From the NCBI GenBank assembly GCA_024277915.1, contig JAJRUG010000070.1, forward strand, positions 1-43,358: a stretch of 43,358 nt of DNA, written 5' to 3'. Positions 16,915 through 24,862 of this stretch are shown here, in pieces. Each line of letters starts with the position of its first letter. The stretch's first letter is position 1. A model generated the notes under the pieces. The model worked only from the letters and a program-made list of their open reading frames with translations. It was not told where the DNA came from and made no database searches. The DNA is from Gammaproteobacteria bacterium. Its GTDB lineage: Bacteria > Pseudomonadota > Gammaproteobacteria > Steroidobacterales > GCA-2729495. The translations under genes were made by a program, and so were the position numbers.

Positions 16915-17757
16915 ATGACCAAAGAGTTCGGGATTCGACCGGGATTTATTTCTGGCGTTGCCGGAAAATTGTTTGTGCTCGAGTTTGTTCCGGAAAGTCC
17001 GATTGCCGGCACAGTACTGGTCATTCCTCCATTCGCCGAGGAGATGAATCGATCACGCCGCATGCTCAACTTGCAGGCACGCCAGTTGGCCAGTGCTGGC
17101 TACCGGGTGTTGATGCCTGATCTGTACGGAACCGGTGATAGTGCAGGGGATTTCAGCGATGCCAGGTGGGATATCTGGCGGAATGATATTGCGATTGTCG
17201 GGGAAGCAGCAAATGTGGACACCAGCAAGCCTGTTTCAGTGCTGGCACTCCGGCTAGGAGCGCTGCTTGCGCTGGATGCCATATCCTGTAAATCCATAAC
17301 GGTCGACAAGCTTGTCCTTTGGTGTCCCTGTGTCAGTGGCAAGCAGTTCATCACCCGGTTCCTGAGGATGCGCCTGATGGCAAGCATGATCAGGGGCGGT
17401 TCACCCGAGGATACAGTGGCCAGTCTGCGAGAACAGTTGCAACAAGGAGAGGAAGTTGAAGTTGCTGGCTACACGTTGGCTCCGGATCTGGTTAGTCACA
17501 TTGATACCTTGGACTTGTCCGGTTTGGCAGCAAAGCAGCTGCCGGAGTCAATTTGCTGGTTCGAGGTGAGCGGTTCAGATGATGGGTCATTCCCGGCTCT
17601 TGCAGGCAGAATCGCCGACGACTTGATAAGTAGCGGGGTGCCCGTTAATAAAACAGTTATTTCCGGCCCCCAGTTCTGGGCAACTCCTGAAATAGCAATT
17701 GTCCCGGATTTGCTGTCAGCTACCACGATGTTGTTCGCAGGGGCAGATCAGTGGTGA
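16915..17757 (+). CDS. hydrolase 2, exosortase A system-associated (alpha/beta fold)
   Basis: A 280-residue alpha/beta-hydrolase-fold protein of the type described as TIGR03101. Seen: VIPPFAEEMNRSRRM, the strand-turn RVLMPDLYGTGDSAGDF and the region FWATPEIAIVPDL. Where the nucleophile elbow Sm-x-Nu-x-Sm is expected the sequence is A-L-R-L-G (residues 111-115), with arginine instead of a nucleophile, so ordinary esterase chemistry is unlikely. It may act as a pair with hydrolase 1, on an acyl-ACP or acyl-sugar intermediate (inference). ATG 16915 is the likely start rather than the preceding TTG. It follows the ACP by 10 bases and overlaps hydrolase 1 by seven bases. Confidence 0.88.
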   Translation: MTKEFGIRPGFISGVAGKLFVLEFVPESPIAGTVLVIPPFAEEMNRSRRMLNLQARQLASAGYRVLMPDLYGTGDSAGDFSDARWDIWRNDIAIVGEAANVDTSKPVSVLALRLGALLALDAISCKSITVDKLVLWCPCVSGKQFITRFLRMRLMASMIRGGSPEDTVASLREQLQQGEEVEVAGYTLAPDLVSHIDTLDLSGLAAKQLPESICWFEVSGSDDGSFPALAGRIADDLISSGVPVNKTVISGPQFWATPEIAIVPDLLSATTMLFAGADQW

Positions 17758-18608
17758 TTGAGACAAAGGCAGTGACTTTCCGGTGTCAGGGTGCGGTATT
17801 GCACGGAATATTGGACGAGCCTGCGCTTTCGGGACAACGAGCGGTTCTCATAGTTGTTGGGGGGCCGCAGTTCAGGGTTGGCAGTCATCGCCAATTTACG
17901 CTGCTATCCAGGTATCTCGCAGCCAGTGGCATTCCGACGATGAGATTCGATCATCGCGGCATTGGCGATAGTGATGGTGAAACTTCATTCGAACAGTTAG
18001 GTCCTGATATTGCTGCTGCTGTAGACAAGCTTTGCGAGGATGTCCCGGAAATCAGGGAGATTGTATTGTGGGGGCTGTGCGACGCTGCATCGGCTGCCAT
18101 GATATATGCCTCATCTGATCCAAGGATCAAGGGATTGATATTACTGAACCCATGGGTCAGAGATGACCAGAGCCTCGCGAAAACCTATATGAAACATTAC
18201 TATGTCGCGCAGATTCTGGGTCGCGATTTCTGGCACCGGATACTGACAGGAAAAGTGAAGATCATTCATTCTCTGAAGTCATTGATACGAAATACGTTAA
18301 CAGCGGCAAAACCGGTTCGGAAATCGACGCCGGCAGATACCGGCAACCATGACCAGATGACATTTATAGACAGGATGGAGCATGGGCTGGACAACTTCAA
18401 AGGCAGAGTGCTGTTTATTATGAGCGGTGAGGATCTGACAGCAGCAGAGTTCCGCCAACTGGTTGACGGCAGCCGCAGTTGGAAAAAGATCCTTCGAAGA
18501 GATCTTGTGGATTGGCAGGAGTTTCCTGATGCTGATCACACTTTTTCACGAAGGCTGTGGCGTGAGCAGGTAGAACAAATTAGTCGGGACTGGATTTCAT
18601 CATGGTGA
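17751..18608 (+). CDS. hydrolase 1, exosortase A system-associated (alpha/beta fold)
   Basis: A 285-residue alpha/beta-hydrolase-fold protein of the type described as TIGR03100. Seen: VVGGPQFRVGSHRQFTLLSR near the N-terminus, MRFDHRGIGDSDG, the elbow WGLCDAAS with cysteine C110 in the nucleophile position, and D-A-D-H near the C-terminus supplying the histidine. A cysteine nucleophile suggests thioester or acyl-transfer chemistry on an ACP- or CoA-bound intermediate (inference). It overlaps hydrolase 2 at its start (GTG 17751 or GTG 17754) and the glycosyltransferase at its end (ATGGTGA), so the three are translationally coupled. Confidence 0.92.
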   Translation: MVIETKAVTFRCQGAVLHGILDEPALSGQRAVLIVVGGPQFRVGSHRQFTLLSRYLAASGIPTMRFDHRGIGDSDGETSFEQLGPDIAAAVDKLCEDVPEIREIVLWGLCDAASAAMIYASSDPRIKGLILLNPWVRDDQSLAKTYMKHYYVAQILGRDFWHRILTGKVKIIHSLKSLIRNTLTAAKPVRKSTPADTGNHDQMTFIDRMEHGLDNFKGRVLFIMSGEDLTAAEFRQLVDGSRSWKKILRRDLVDWQEFPDADHTFSRRLWREQVEQISRDWISSW

Positions 18609-19846
18609 AGCGTGTACTGATGGTCGCTTTTCATTTCCCCCCGGTTGTTGGCAGCAGCGGGGTGCAGCGCACTTTGAAGTTTTCAACATACCTGCTCGAT
18701 CATGGCTGGGAGCCGACCGTACTGACAGTAAGCCCGTGGGCATATCGCAATACCCGGGATGATCAGCTGGCCGAGATTCCGGACGGGGTCCGGGTCATAC
18801 GGACCTGGGCTCTTGATTCTGCCCGGCATCTTTCATTTCGTGGCAGCTACCCCTCGATACTGGCTCAGCCTGACGTATGGTGCAGCTGGTGGCTGTCAGC
18901 CGTTCCCATCGGATTGGCACATTTGCGACGATCAAAAACGGATCTGATTTGGTCTACCTATCCATTTCCTACCGCTCATCTGGTCGCTGCAACCATTCAG
19001 AGATTCAGCAAGTTGCCATGGGTTGCGGACTTTCGCGACATGATGGTGGAGGACGACTATCCGACTGATCCGCGGGTGCGGAAGAATTACAGCACTATTG
19101 AGGCAGCCACGGTATCCAGAGCTGCCCGCGTGGTAGTAACGGCACCACGCACAAAGGCCATCTACGCAGGCCGGTATGCCAACGAGAGTTCAAATAAATG
19201 GGCTGTGATCCGTAACGGTTATGACGAGGAAAATTTCAGGAATGCGCAATCCCTGGTTTCATCAGCCAGGAAAGGCCCGATACGACTCGTGCATAGCGGG
19301 CTGTTATACCCGAGTGAAAGAGATCCAACCTGTTTTTTCGAAGCATTGTCTGAATTACAGGACGAAGGATCAATTGATGCATCGCGACTGGAGGTGACAC
19401 TGCGTGCCACCGGGCATGATGCTCACCATGCGCAGTTGATCGAAAGGTATGGTATTTCAGCATTGGTTAAGCTCAAGCCCGGTATTGGATACGATGAAGC
19501 ACTTGCAGAAATGCTATCTGTTGACGGCTTGCTGATATTTCAGGCATCAAACTGCAACCATCAGATTCCTGCGAAACTCTACGAGTATTTTCGGGCCGGG
19601 AGACCTGTTCTGGCTCTTACCGACCCTGCTGGTGATACTGCACAAACTCTACTTGAAGCAGGTTTGTCAAGTATTGCCAGCCTCGACTCAAAGGCGAGTA
19701 TCAAGTCACTTCTCATGCAATTCATTCAATCAATCGAAAATGACACGGCACTTTCTGTTGATTGTGAAATGGCCGCGCAGTACTCACGGCGCAACCAGAC
19801 GGCTGAACTTGCAAAGCTTTTCAATGAAGTTGTATCCAGGTCGTAG
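18602..19846 (+). CDS. glycosyltransferase (GT-B, family 4-like)
   Basis: A 414-residue glycosyltransferase. Seen: the N-terminal nucleotide-binding fold start RVLMVAFHFPPVVGSSGVQR, WVADFRDMM, VIRNGYDEENF and the C-terminal donor-site block QIPAKLYEYFRAGRPVLALT. The FPPVVGSSGVQR-type N-terminus is frequent in glycosyltransferases of exosortase loci. It is the last gene of the ACP-hydrolase operon, and its ATG overlaps the hydrolase 1 stop. Donor and acceptor are unknown. No clear terminator follows. Confidence 0.87.
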   Translation: MVKRVLMVAFHFPPVVGSSGVQRTLKFSTYLLDHGWEPTVLTVSPWAYRNTRDDQLAEIPDGVRVIRTWALDSARHLSFRGSYPSILAQPDVWCSWWLSAVPIGLAHLRRSKTDLIWSTYPFPTAHLVAATIQRFSKLPWVADFRDMMVEDDYPTDPRVRKNYSTIEAATVSRAARVVVTAPRTKAIYAGRYANESSNKWAVIRNGYDEENFRNAQSLVSSARKGPIRLVHSGLLYPSERDPTCFFEALSELQDEGSIDASRLEVTLRATGHDAHHAQLIERYGISALVKLKPGIGYDEALAEMLSVDGLLIFQASNCNHQIPAKLYEYFRAGRPVLALTDPAGDTAQTLLEAGLSSIASLDSKASIKSLLMQFIQSIENDTALSVDCEMAAQYSRRNQTAELAKLFNEVVSRS

Positions 19847-20507
19847 CTGTCCGACACACCATTAATTATCAATCTTCTGACCGGGTTTTCAGGAAGCACG
19901 GAAATAGTCTTATTTCACTATACTTTGTATATTATTGTTAAATAAGGGAATAGGGTGTCCGGTGACATGCCACAGTAGTGCCCCTGGCCTCCATGAGAGG
20001 CTTGACGACCGCCTGTGAGTATCGTCTACTGTTTTGAGATGCCGTGTGTCAGGGAAGTCGGCAGATTCGCTGCGGCGCCACAATTGTATTTGCTGTAACC
20101 ATGCAACAGGATCAGCTGGCCGGATGCCGGGCACCGAATGTGACGAAGTTCTCAGTACTGATGTTTTCACCTTGCAGTGGAGATGGACTTTCTACAAGGT
20201 ATGACGGGTTGAAAAAGGCAAACCTGTCGAAAGGCAGGGACGCAAAGCCACCGATCTTAAGGGGTATTGTCCTAATGATAGCGGGGTTACCAGCAGGAAG
20301 GATTACCGAGTCATGTTGCCCGGTTAGTGCTCTTTGTTTTGCTCACGCTACGCTGGGCAGTATCCCCTTTGAATCTGGCATTCAGCAACTTGGGAACAGG
20401 TTTGGTGGTTTGCGTCACTGCTATTACCACCTGCCTTTGACAAGTCCCGGTCTATAAAGTCTCCCGGTTTTGATCCTGAAGAGTCGTACGGTAGCAATCG
20501 AGCAACG
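19847..20507. other. long intergenic leader region of the kelch protein
   Basis: No protein gene is convincing here; open frames on both strands show no family features. The region contains a cyclic-di-GMP riboswitch at about 20205-20295 and then about 210 bases of leader before ATG 20508. That leader can fold into two hairpins: TTGCCC paired with GGGCAG around 20315-20362, and GGTGGT paired with ACCACC around 20403-20432. Neither has a U tract, so control by a classic terminator is not evident. No consensus promoter was found; a GG-N10-GC spacing at 20060-20073 is the best sigma-54-like match and is weak. Confidence 0.5.
20205..20295 (+). ncRNA. class I cyclic-di-GMP riboswitch (GEMM) upstream of the kelch protein
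   Basis: The aptamer core is recognisable: AAAAAGGCAAACC, then the P2 hairpin CCTGTC-GAAA-GGCAGG with its GAAA tetraloop, then GGGACGCAAAGCC, a variable P3, and the 3' conserved AGCGGGGTTACC. These match the GEMM-I consensus, including the two hallmark strings GGCAAACC and GACGCAAAGCC. It lies on the same strand as, and about 210 bases before, the secreted kelch protein. The expression platform is not obvious, so the sign of control is unknown. Confidence 0.93.
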
Positions 20508-22898
20508 ATGAGTGACACTATGCAAAAACTATATTTGATACTGGTGATATCGGTAGCAGCTTTTTTTACCGAAAGCGCAATAAAGCCGGCAAGCGCCGCG
20601 CCTATCGACAACCTTCAGCCCGGGTTTTGGCACGAAGTCCTTAGCTCCCGTCTCGACACTGTTGACCCCTGCCCGGGCGGGGGGTGCTCTTACTCCGGAA
20701 ACCTCGGAGTGGCCGGCGTTATGGATGCATGGAATGGTGGCGCTTTCGATTCGGCTCGCAACAGGTTAATCGTCTGGGGTGGCGGCCATCTTGGCTATGC
20801 GGGCAATGAGCTATACGCATTTGATATCCTCTCTGAAACCTGGAGCCGGTTGACTGAACCCAGTACCAGCATCCAGATGGCTGTGTCACATTATTCCGAT
20901 GGCAAGCCGACATCGAGGCACACTTACAATGATTTGCAGTATGACTCGCAGCGGGACCGGTTTGTCTCCTTGAATGCAAGTGCCAGCTATAGCCTAAATG
21001 GGGCGAGTTTCAGCACGGTTGACATGTTTGATTTTGGTACCAACTCATGGATCGCGGGAACGGATCGGATCGATGGTGGTGGCACAGATCTGGGTGCCTT
21101 CTCAGCTTATGATCCGGCGTCTGGTCTACATTATATTCATCATACCAATGGCGGTCGATTGCAAATGTATGATCCTGGCACGGGCCAATGGAGCAATCAT
21201 GTAGTGACCGGTTCAGTGCCAATTTATATGACGGCTGATATCGATCCAATAAGACGGAATCTGGTTGCTGTTGGTGCCGGAAGGATTTTTGTCTACGATC
21301 TGGATAACCTCAATGCGCAACCTCTTAAGGCTGTGGCAAGTGGAAATATGGCAGCCCAGAATGCTGATCAGATCGGGTTTCAGTACGATGCGGCCAGTGA
21401 CCAGTTCGTGGCCTGGATTGGTGGTACATCAGTATATGTTCTGGATCCCGTAACCTGGGTATGGACACAACTGGCGCCTGCGGCAGGAAACACAGTGTCG
21501 CCGGGTTCTCCCAATATGAATGGCACCTATGGCCGGTTTCGGTATGTTCCGTCAAAAAATGCATTTATTGTTGTTAATAATGTCGATCAAAACGTCTATT
21601 ACTACAAGCTGAGTGCAGGCGGTGGAGGCCCGGCCGCTCCAACTGTGAGCATTCTTGCCTCACCTGCCCAGGTTTCTTCCGGGGAGTTTTCAACATTGGG
21701 TTGGTCTACTACCGGTGCTGACAGTTGTACAACATCAGGCGGCTGGTCGGGCAGTGTCGGATTGTCGGGGACTTCATTAGTTGGCCCAATCACAGTACCA
21801 GTGACATATACGCTTACCTGCACAGGGGCTGGAGGTACCGTCATACAATCGGTGACGGTTACGGTCGCAGCAGGTGGGGGCGGCGGTCAGACAGGAGACT
21901 GGGGTGACAGATCCTCTGCTGCCGGGGTTGTTATGGCGACACGTTTCGATACCCAGGCTGATGTAACCAACTGGTTAGCGGGCAGCAATGCCGATCATGT
22001 GAGCTGGGATCAAAACCTTAAAGCATCGGGAAATGGCTCATTGCGATTCGATATTCTTCGCACCGATGGAGCAGCTGGTGGAAACTGGGCCCGGTGGCTT
22101 GCTGATGATCAGCGAGAATTTGCTCCTGGTGACGAGTTCTACGTACAGTACCGGCAGTTCATACCTGCATATTTGGCTACCCATCCATTCCTGAGCGGAG
22201 GCGGCTGGAAGCAGTCAATTATCAGCCGGCATGCCGCGAGTATGAATGGCGCGAATCAGGTGCAACCATATGGATCGAACCAACTCAATGAGATCGTATT
22301 ACAGAATACGAACCATCGTGGGTTAGTGCAGGGTTACAACCGCAATACAGACGGGCAATATCCTCCGTGGGAGATATCAGCGGTAACTGCGTGCTCTGGC
22401 ACGGACTTTATTTATCAGAATGCTATTGACTGGGGGCCACAGAATGCAGGCTCTGCCTGTGAAAATGATCGCGCTCGATACGGTGGGTTGTATTCATATT
22501 ACCAGCAGCAACCGGCAGGTTATGTGCAAGGTTCGCCCGATCCTGTTTCCGGTGGGTTCAGGTATTACCCGGATGAGTGGCTGACTTTTTTGATTCACGT
22601 CAGGTTGGGCCAGTATGGTGGGTACAGCAATGATACCCAGGTCAAAGTATACGCGGCACGTGATGGTGCGGCATACCAGCTTATCCTGGATCGCAACGAT
22701 CTGGATCTGGGCAATGGGCCGAACCACAACACACTCTGGCTGCTACCCTACAATACCGGGCGAGTTGCAGATATGAGTCGTCAGGATACTTTTACGAACT
22801 ACGACGAAGTCATTGTTTCGACAAGTTTCATATCGGCACCCGGAACCGCTGTGGGTCAGCAGAAATCTATGCCACCAACCGGACTGGTTGCAGAATAA
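20508..22898 (+). CDS. secreted kelch-propeller / Ig-like / C-terminal carbohydrate-domain protein
   Basis: A 796-residue exported protein. A signal peptide covers about residues 1-30 (cleavage near KPASA-AP). Residues 40-375 look like a kelch/galactose-oxidase-type beta-propeller with repeated units such as NRLIVWGGGH. Residues about 380-460 form an Ig-like domain with a cysteine pair (SCTTSGGW and LTCTGAGG), followed by a glycine linker. The C-terminal 300 residues (starting ATRFDTQADVTNW) have a beta-rich pattern like jelly-roll lectins or polysaccharide lyases; no catalytic motif is certain. It would bind or trim the exopolysaccharide outside the cell (inference). No PEP-CTERM tail is present. 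Controlled by the upstream cyclic-di-GMP riboswitch. ATG 20520 is an alternative start. Confidence 0.85.
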   Translation: MSDTMQKLYLILVISVAAFFTESAIKPASAAPIDNLQPGFWHEVLSSRLDTVDPCPGGGCSYSGNLGVAGVMDAWNGGAFDSARNRLIVWGGGHLGYAGNELYAFDILSETWSRLTEPSTSIQMAVSHYSDGKPTSRHTYNDLQYDSQRDRFVSLNASASYSLNGASFSTVDMFDFGTNSWIAGTDRIDGGGTDLGAFSAYDPASGLHYIHHTNGGRLQMYDPGTGQWSNHVVTGSVPIYMTADIDPIRRNLVAVGAGRIFVYDLDNLNAQPLKAVASGNMAAQNADQIGFQYDAASDQFVAWIGGTSVYVLDPVTWVWTQLAPAAGNTVSPGSPNMNGTYGRFRYVPSKNAFIVVNNVDQNVYYYKLSAGGGGPAAPTVSILASPAQVSSGEFSTLGWSTTGADSCTTSGGWSGSVGLSGTSLVGPITVPVTYTLTCTGAGGTVIQSVTVTVAAGGGGGQTGDWGDRSSAAGVVMATRFDTQADVTNWLAGSNADHVSWDQNLKASGNGSLRFDILRTDGAAGGNWARWLADDQREFAPGDEFYVQYRQFIPAYLATHPFLSGGGWKQSIISRHAASMNGANQVQPYGSNQLNEIVLQNTNHRGLVQGYNRNTDGQYPPWEISAVTACSGTDFIYQNAIDWGPQNAGSACENDRARYGGLYSYYQQQPAGYVQGSPDPVSGGFRYYPDEWLTFLIHVRLGQYGGYSNDTQVKVYAARDGAAYQLILDRNDLDLGNGPNHNTLWLLPYNTGRVADMSRQDTFTNYDEVIVSTSFISAPGTAVGQQKSMPPTGLVAE

Positions 22899-22975
22899 GT
22901 CAACGGTCAATATCAGATTTGGAATAGTGTTCGGACACTGATTGCAAGATCAGGTCTCGACCATGCGTTATGTTC

Positions 22976-24289
22976 TTATCCTGCGATACGTTCCTGTTGA
23001 AAATATTCTGCGAAAAACCGGGCATCCTGCTCCGCGCGCAGCGTATCTGCCAGCCTGACCGCCGGCATCTCCACGTCGTCGTAGGTAAGGATATGGTCAA
23101 TCGGAAGGTCGCTTTTGACCCGGCAACCGTGTGACAGGCCCATCGGGAGCCCGCCATTCTTCATCACCGTTTCAGCATTCTCTATCATGCCATAGGTGCA
23201 GAAACCACCAATCCCGTCCAGCTCCTCACCGGCCTTTAACGGCCGTTTTGCCAGTGTCATGACATCACAGCATGGCTTGCCGATTGGTGTCACAGTTGCG
23301 TCATGGAATAACGCTGCTCGCGCGACGGTTGTGACAATCTGCAAATGGGGCAGGTGATAAGGCGTATAGAAACAATACAAGGGTCCGTCACCCATCTTGA
23401 AATAATTCATGTATTGCTGGTTTACCGGGTCTTCATTGAACCCGATAACGAAAGCGCCGGTATGCGGTTCCGCACCGATTGTATAGTCAACCAGTCCGCC
23501 ATCCTTGAATTGTTCCGGTTGGAAGAAGTCGAGGGTGTCCTTGACATGATTGCATTCGATTCCAAACATGCCTGGCTGGCCGACTCCGAATCCCGTGGCA
23601 TTGGCGAGTACCGTTGTCTCCATGGAGAGCTTGGTGCCATCGGCGAAGGATGTAATCATGATGGGCTTCTGATTGTACTTTTCAGCAAATGCACGCTGGG
23701 TATCCGGGGTTCGGTAATGATCAATCATCCCTTTGATGTTGCCGACACAGACAGGGTGATAACCGATGGTTTTCACGAACCTGAAAAGGTTCATTGCAAC
23801 ACCTGGTTCATCACCATCTGTATTTGTGATGACCACACCGGCCTTGTCCGCGTACGCTTTCAGAATTGGTCCAATAGTTGCATCTACTTCGGCATTCATG
23901 AGCACCACATGCTTGCCGGCGTTGATCGCCCTCATGGCTACCTGCGCTGCAAATTCAACTTCGCCGGTGGCCTCCAGAATCACATCGATCTGGTCTGCAT
24001 CGCATAGCAAGGTCCAATCGTCAGCGATTGCACCCCGGCCTTTCTCTAGTGCCGACTCGAGCTCAGCAACGGTTGTGCAGTGCTGGACTGAATCGATGTT
24101 GGCATCGGTATATGCGCGCTTTGCTTCGGACAAGGTTCTGTTGGCAACGGCTCCAAGGCGCATTCCCGTGAGTGGCTTGAGAAACTGTCTGGCAATTCCT
24201 CGACCCATATACCCGGCGCCGATAATTCCGACTCTGACAGGATCCCCGTCAGCTTCCCTTTTTTCCAATGCTGTGTCGACAATGATCAT
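22976..24289 (-). CDS. NAD(P)-dependent oxidoreductase with homoserine-dehydrogenase-like and SAF-like domains
   Basis: A 437-residue dehydrogenase. Seen: a Rossmann glycine motif VGIIGAGYMGRG around residue 20, LEATGEVEFAAQVAMRA, VVLMNAEVDATIGP, TNTDGDEPGVAMNL, and a C-terminal segment with LAKRPLKAGEELDGIGG that resembles a SAF-type barrel. This architecture is recurrent in LPS and exopolysaccharide clusters, where its substrate is unproven; oxidation of a sugar or a small polyol is a guess. It is the last gene of the nine-gene minus-strand block, begins with ATG 24289 behind a strong GGAGG, and stands 32 bases after the RfbC-like gene. It converges with the kelch gene. Confidence 0.8.
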   Translation of the reverse strand: MIIVDTALEKREADGDPVRVGIIGAGYMGRGIARQFLKPLTGMRLGAVANRTLSEAKRAYTDANIDSVQHCTTVAELESALEKGRGAIADDWTLLCDADQIDVILEATGEVEFAAQVAMRAINAGKHVVLMNAEVDATIGPILKAYADKAGVVITNTDGDEPGVAMNLFRFVKTIGYHPVCVGNIKGMIDHYRTPDTQRAFAEKYNQKPIMITSFADGTKLSMETTVLANATGFGVGQPGMFGIECNHVKDTLDFFQPEQFKDGGLVDYTIGAEPHTGAFVIGFNEDPVNQQYMNYFKMGDGPLYCFYTPYHLPHLQIVTTVARAALFHDATVTPIGKPCCDVMTLAKRPLKAGEELDGIGGFCTYGMIENAETVMKNGGLPMGLSHGCRVKSDLPIDHILTYDDVEMPAVRLADTLRAEQDARFFAEYFQQERIAG

Positions 24290-24321
24290 ATTTGTTACCT
24301 CCGGGCGCGTATGGGGCTGGC

Positions 24322-24852
24322 TTAATACTTGAAGTCAGGCCAGTCGCGATCCGTTTCAGAAATTTCAGTAATCTTTATTGGCCATTCTATCGCAAAAGCG
24401 GGGTCATCGTATCGGACACCAGTGGCGCTTTCGGGTACAAAGTGTTGATTGGTTGTATACATAATCTCGGAATCATCTACGAGTGTCTGATAGGCATGCC
24501 CGCAGCCGGCTGGCAGATACAGCATCGTACGGTTATCCCGGGTTAATTCGATGGCAAAATATTGCCGAAAAGCCGGTGAATCAGGTCTGAGGTCTACGCA
24601 GACGTCATAGACGCTTCCGTTCAGACAACGGACATATTTGTTGTCTGCGTGTGGTGCCATTTGAAAATGCACACCTCTGACAGTACCGGCTTTTAGTGAT
24701 AGTCCGACATTGATCTGTGCAATATTCGGGTCGAGTTCGTGTTGCTGGAATTCATCGCGACAAAATAACCGGGAAAAGTACCCGCGGTGATCCTCATGCG
24801 CTTCCATCTGCAGTACAAATGCGCCTGGTATCGGCGTTGTAGTGAATTTCAA
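24322..24852 (-). CDS. dTDP-4-dehydrorhamnose 3,5-epimerase-like (RfbC family) cupin
   Basis: A cupin-fold sugar epimerase of the RfbC/RmlC family. Seen: the conserved GYFSRLFCRDEF, the NVGLSLKAGTVRGVHFQ block with the catalytic histidine, YLPAGCGHAYQTL and YTTNQHFVPESATGVRYDDP. It would epimerise a 4-keto nucleotide sugar, but no RmlA/RmlB pair is adjacent, so the donor is not necessarily dTDP-linked. The frame is open to 24948, yet I place the start at TTG 24852: TGAGGA stands eight bases upstream, overlapping the stop of the UDP-glucose dehydrogenase gene, and the protein then begins MKFTTTPIPG, as family members do. Starting at ATG 24885 would overlap the previous gene by 23 bases. Confidence 0.85.
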   Translation of the reverse strand: MKFTTTPIPGAFVLQMEAHEDHRGYFSRLFCRDEFQQHELDPNIAQINVGLSLKAGTVRGVHFQMAPHADNKYVRCLNGSVYDVCVDLRPDSPAFRQYFAIELTRDNRTMLYLPAGCGHAYQTLVDDSEIMYTTNQHFVPESATGVRYDDPAFAIEWPIKITEISETDRDWPDFKY

Positions 24853-24862
24853 GAAAGTTTCC

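Noticed and set aside
20056-20075. GTCGGCAGATTCGCTGCGG as a sigma-54 promoter for the kelch gene
   Set aside because: It has the GG-N10-GC spacing but only a partial match to the -24 and -12 consensus, and such spacing is frequent by chance.
22899-22975. Hairpin AGTGT-TCGG-ACACT as a terminator between the kelch and oxidoreductase genes
   Set aside because: Only five base pairs and no U tract follow on either strand.
23345-24007. 220-residue plus-strand open frame
   Set aside because: It is antisense to the SAF-type oxidoreductase, which has clear motifs in its own frame.
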